Shown here piece after piece: positions 63,213 to 64,000 of a stretch of 64,000 nucleotides of DNA (position 1 is its first letter; each line of letters begins with the position of its first letter). Position numbers and translations under genes: made by a program. Under the pieces are notes generated by a model. It did not search any database. It saw only the letters and a program-made list of their open reading frames with translations, and had not been told where the DNA came from. Source of the DNA: Xestospongia bergquistia (lineage: Eukaryota > Porifera > Demospongiae > Haplosclerida > Petrosiidae); assembly GCA_963965975.1 (NCBI GenBank), contig OZ014417.1, positions 1,655,821 to 1,719,820 of the forward strand, read 5' to 3'.

Positions 63213-64000
63213 GTATGAATAACTACCCTTTAGCAAAATTTAAGTCGCCGTCTTTTGATGTCCTCATCAGTATTACATTTTAAACCCCTCCTGTACAATT
63301 CAATATAGTTCATTACATAAGCAGCTGTGGTATATTTGACTGAGTGTAACTTGTTTGTATTAAGACCACCTGCAGTCTTTCTCCATAATTGTTTGATTCC
63401 CAAATGCCATGTTGTTGAGTTTCAATATATAAAAACAACAGCTGCATCTATTAAGGAAGGAGAAAGCATAGTAAAGGAGAGTGACCTTCATATAGGAAAG
63501 TTCTGTTATGATAATAATAGAAATGTAAAGGGTTGGAATGTACATGTGGAAATGACCTAAAGACTATAGAGGAAATAAAATATAAACAGCTATATTTGTT
63601 GTGTAAATAAATTTATTGTTGACAGGAAATGTACATTGCATGTAAATTAAATTACACATTATTTAAATATTCAATTTTTAAAACATATTAATAAGATATT
63701 ATGTAATAAGTTCATGTACCTGATGATATAGATAGACTATGGTAACTATGACAACTAAGTGTATATATATCTGATTATGTCTTACAAGTATATGTCCATG
63801 CATTCTTGGTATATGTACATATACATGTAATGTGTACATGTACACATTACATGTAATGTGTACATGTACATGTAATGTGTACATGTATGTGTGACATTTA
63901 GGATCATTATCAGTGGATTGTTATTTTAATTACAAATTGTGTACATTTGTCTAATTTACACACTAACTTTGATAATGTGTCATGTGATTAGATCCTCTCT
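63213..64000. other. Myosin-18 intron sequence to window end
   Basis: No further exon is recognised. The segment 63800-63890 is rich in TGTACATG and ACATGTAATGT inverted repeats. Confidence 0.6.

Noticed and set aside
63327-63560. 77-codon frame after myosin-18 exon 11
   Set aside because: Does not resemble the next part of the myosin motor and lacks an in-phase acceptor.

Overview
The window is animal (metazoan) nuclear DNA: AT-rich, with short GT-AG introns and a conserved metazoan gene set. Compact introns, close gene spacing and a family of Death-domain/ankyrin genes suggest a sponge, with an Amphimedon-like demosponge as the best guess. That taxonomic call is inference from gene content; no rRNA or mitochondrial marker is present. 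No tRNA or rRNA gene, CRISPR array or autonomous transposon was found.

Region 1 (about 1-24,850) is a duplicated cluster of minus-strand, mostly intronless genes that join a Death domain, an unrecognised middle module and long ankyrin arrays. It holds a 5' fragment with two Death domains (gene A, running off the left edge), an intact 1,352-aa gene (B), a broken Death-domain copy (C), a 5'-truncated ankyrin gene (D) and an intact 970-aa gene (E). A small SPARC/follistatin-like secreted-protein gene sits between D and E. The flanks of A/C and of B/D/E are homologous, so whole gene-plus-flank blocks were copied. B and E each have a related 67-bp minisatellite directly upstream of the start codon. 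B contains a 198-bp higher-order ankyrin repeat present 12 times.

Region 2 (about 24,850-64,000) holds ten intron-rich housekeeping genes in strictly alternating orientation, forming five head-to-head pairs: PISD/TP53I13-like, Moonraker (KIAA0753)/CCDC74-like, BLES03-like/PPIL2, YPEL/ERK-type MAPK, and a ZMAT5-type zinc-finger gene/myosin-18. The ATG-to-ATG gaps are 184, 199, 46, 503 and 232 bp, so each pair probably shares a bidirectional promoter. Exon models were built by hand from splice signals, reading-frame phase and protein similarity, and the phases close across every listed junction except the 3' end of the CCDC74-like gene. The YPEL gene appears to have a 2-nt frameshift in an otherwise highly conserved exon.

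Region 3, inside region 2 (about 35,900-40,600), is a repeat block: two tandem 1.87-kb copies, each carrying a GC-rich hairpin, between CCDC74 and BLES03. Other repeats include a probable hAT-type non-autonomous element with an 8-bp target-site duplication in a Moonraker intron, a foldback element in a CCDC74 intron, and several minisatellites inside introns.
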